The notes under the pieces are model-generated. The model had not been told where the DNA came from. It was given only the letters and a program-made list of their open reading frames with translations, and did not search any database. 7,580 nucleotides of DNA from Pseudomonadota bacterium (lineage in GTDB: Bacteria > Pseudomonadota > Gammaproteobacteria > Acidiferrobacterales > UBA6901), in contig JAJXUF010000146.1 in NCBI GenBank assembly GCA_021783175.1, positions 1 through 7,580 on the forward strand, written 5' to 3'. A program made the position numbers and the translations under genes. Positions 7,064-7,580 of this stretch are shown here, piece by piece (the stretch's first letter is position 1; every line of letters begins with the position of its first letter).

Positions 7064-7580
7064 TCAGGTTAGACCCAGCCCGACCAGGATCATGTCTATC
7101 AACTTGATGCCAATGAACGGGGCAATAATTCCTCCCAGTCCGTAGATCAGCAGATTGTCGCGTAACAGCCTTGCCGCGCCGATGGGCCGATAACGGACGC
7201 CCTTGAGGGCCAGCGGAATCAGCGCGACGATGATAAGTGCATTGAAAATCACCGCCGACAATATCGCGCTGCGTGGCGTTGCCAGGTGCATGATGTTGAG
7301 CGCATTGAGTTGCGGATAAGTCGTGGCGAACGCCGCCGGAATGATCGCAAAGTATTTCGAGACGTCATTGGTAATCGAAAACGTAGTCAGCGCACCTCGC
7401 GTCATCAGCAGCTGCTTGCCGGTCTCAACGATCTCGATCAGCTTCGTCGGATTGGAGTCGAGATCGACCATGTTCCCCGCCTCCTTTGCGGCCTGCGTTC
7501 CCGTATTCATCGCTACCGCCACGTCCGACTGCGCCAGCGCCGGCGCGTCATTCGTCCCGTCTCCCGTCATTGCCACGAGG
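7064..7580 (-). CDS. kdpB: Potassium-transporting P-type ATPase subunit KdpB (N-terminus beyond window)
   Basis: Catalytic ATP-hydrolysing subunit of the KdpFABC pump. Only the last 171 residues are present; the family has about 680, so roughly three quarters of the gene lies past the right edge. The fragment begins inside the P-domain hinge motif [12 protein letters not shown], whose aspartates help hold Mg2+ during phosphoryl transfer. It continues with the characteristic [19 protein letters not shown] and [19 protein letters not shown], then the C-terminal membrane helices ([39 protein letters not shown], and the last pair around [20 protein letters not shown]). The phosphorylated DKTGT aspartate is outside the window. 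The stop TGA is part of the kdpC Shine-Dalgarno region. No frameshift is seen. kdpA and kdpF would be expected further right. Confidence 0.97.
   Translation of the reverse strand, partial: LVAMTGDGTNDAPALAQSDVAVAMNTGTQAAKEAGNMVDLDSNPTKLIEIVETGKQLLMTRGALTTFSITNDVSKYFAIIPAAFATTYPQLNALNIMHLATPRSAILSAVIFNALIIVALIPLALKGVRYRPIGAARLLRDNLLIYGLGGIIAPFIGIKLIDMILVGLGLT

Overview
The window looks like chromosomal DNA of a moderately GC-rich betaproteobacterium. This is inferred mainly from the PilU protein, whose motifs read like betaproteobacterial PilU, and from the standard proteobacterial kdp layout; a Nitrosomonadales-type organism is possible but not shown. All intact genes lie on the minus strand. 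No rRNA, tRNA, CRISPR array or intact insertion sequence is visible.

Layout from left to right. Bases 1-931 (minus) hold the first 310 codons of pilU, a type IV pilus retraction ATPase whose C-terminus is cut off by the window edge. Bases 932-1514 have no recognisable gene. Bases 1515-2396 (plus) hold a broken locus: a DUF455 ferritin-like protein gene, interrupted by one in-frame stop codon, runs in frame into the last 79 codons of a beta-CASP-type metallo-beta-lactamase-fold protein gene. A spacer without a convincing gene follows (2397-2659). From 2660 to the right edge lies the distal part of a potassium-transport operon, transcribed right to left: kdpB (C-terminal 171 residues only), kdpC, a 308-base spacer, kdpD and kdpE.

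The kdp genes work together. KdpB and KdpC are subunits of the high-affinity KdpFABC K+ pump, and KdpD/KdpE are the sensor kinase and response regulator that switch the pump on under K+ limitation. kdpB-kdpC and kdpD-kdpE are tightly packed (11 and 2 bases apart). The kdpC-kdpD gap is unusually open: it contains a near-perfect Shine-Dalgarno sequence followed by tiny ORFs, two overlapping hairpins, and a perfect TATAAT placed so that a kdpD transcript would start at or next to the ATG.

No wholly new biological system can be demonstrated. The observations most worth a second look are the decayed in-frame gene chimera at 1515-2396 and the possible leader/leaderless arrangement in front of kdpD.
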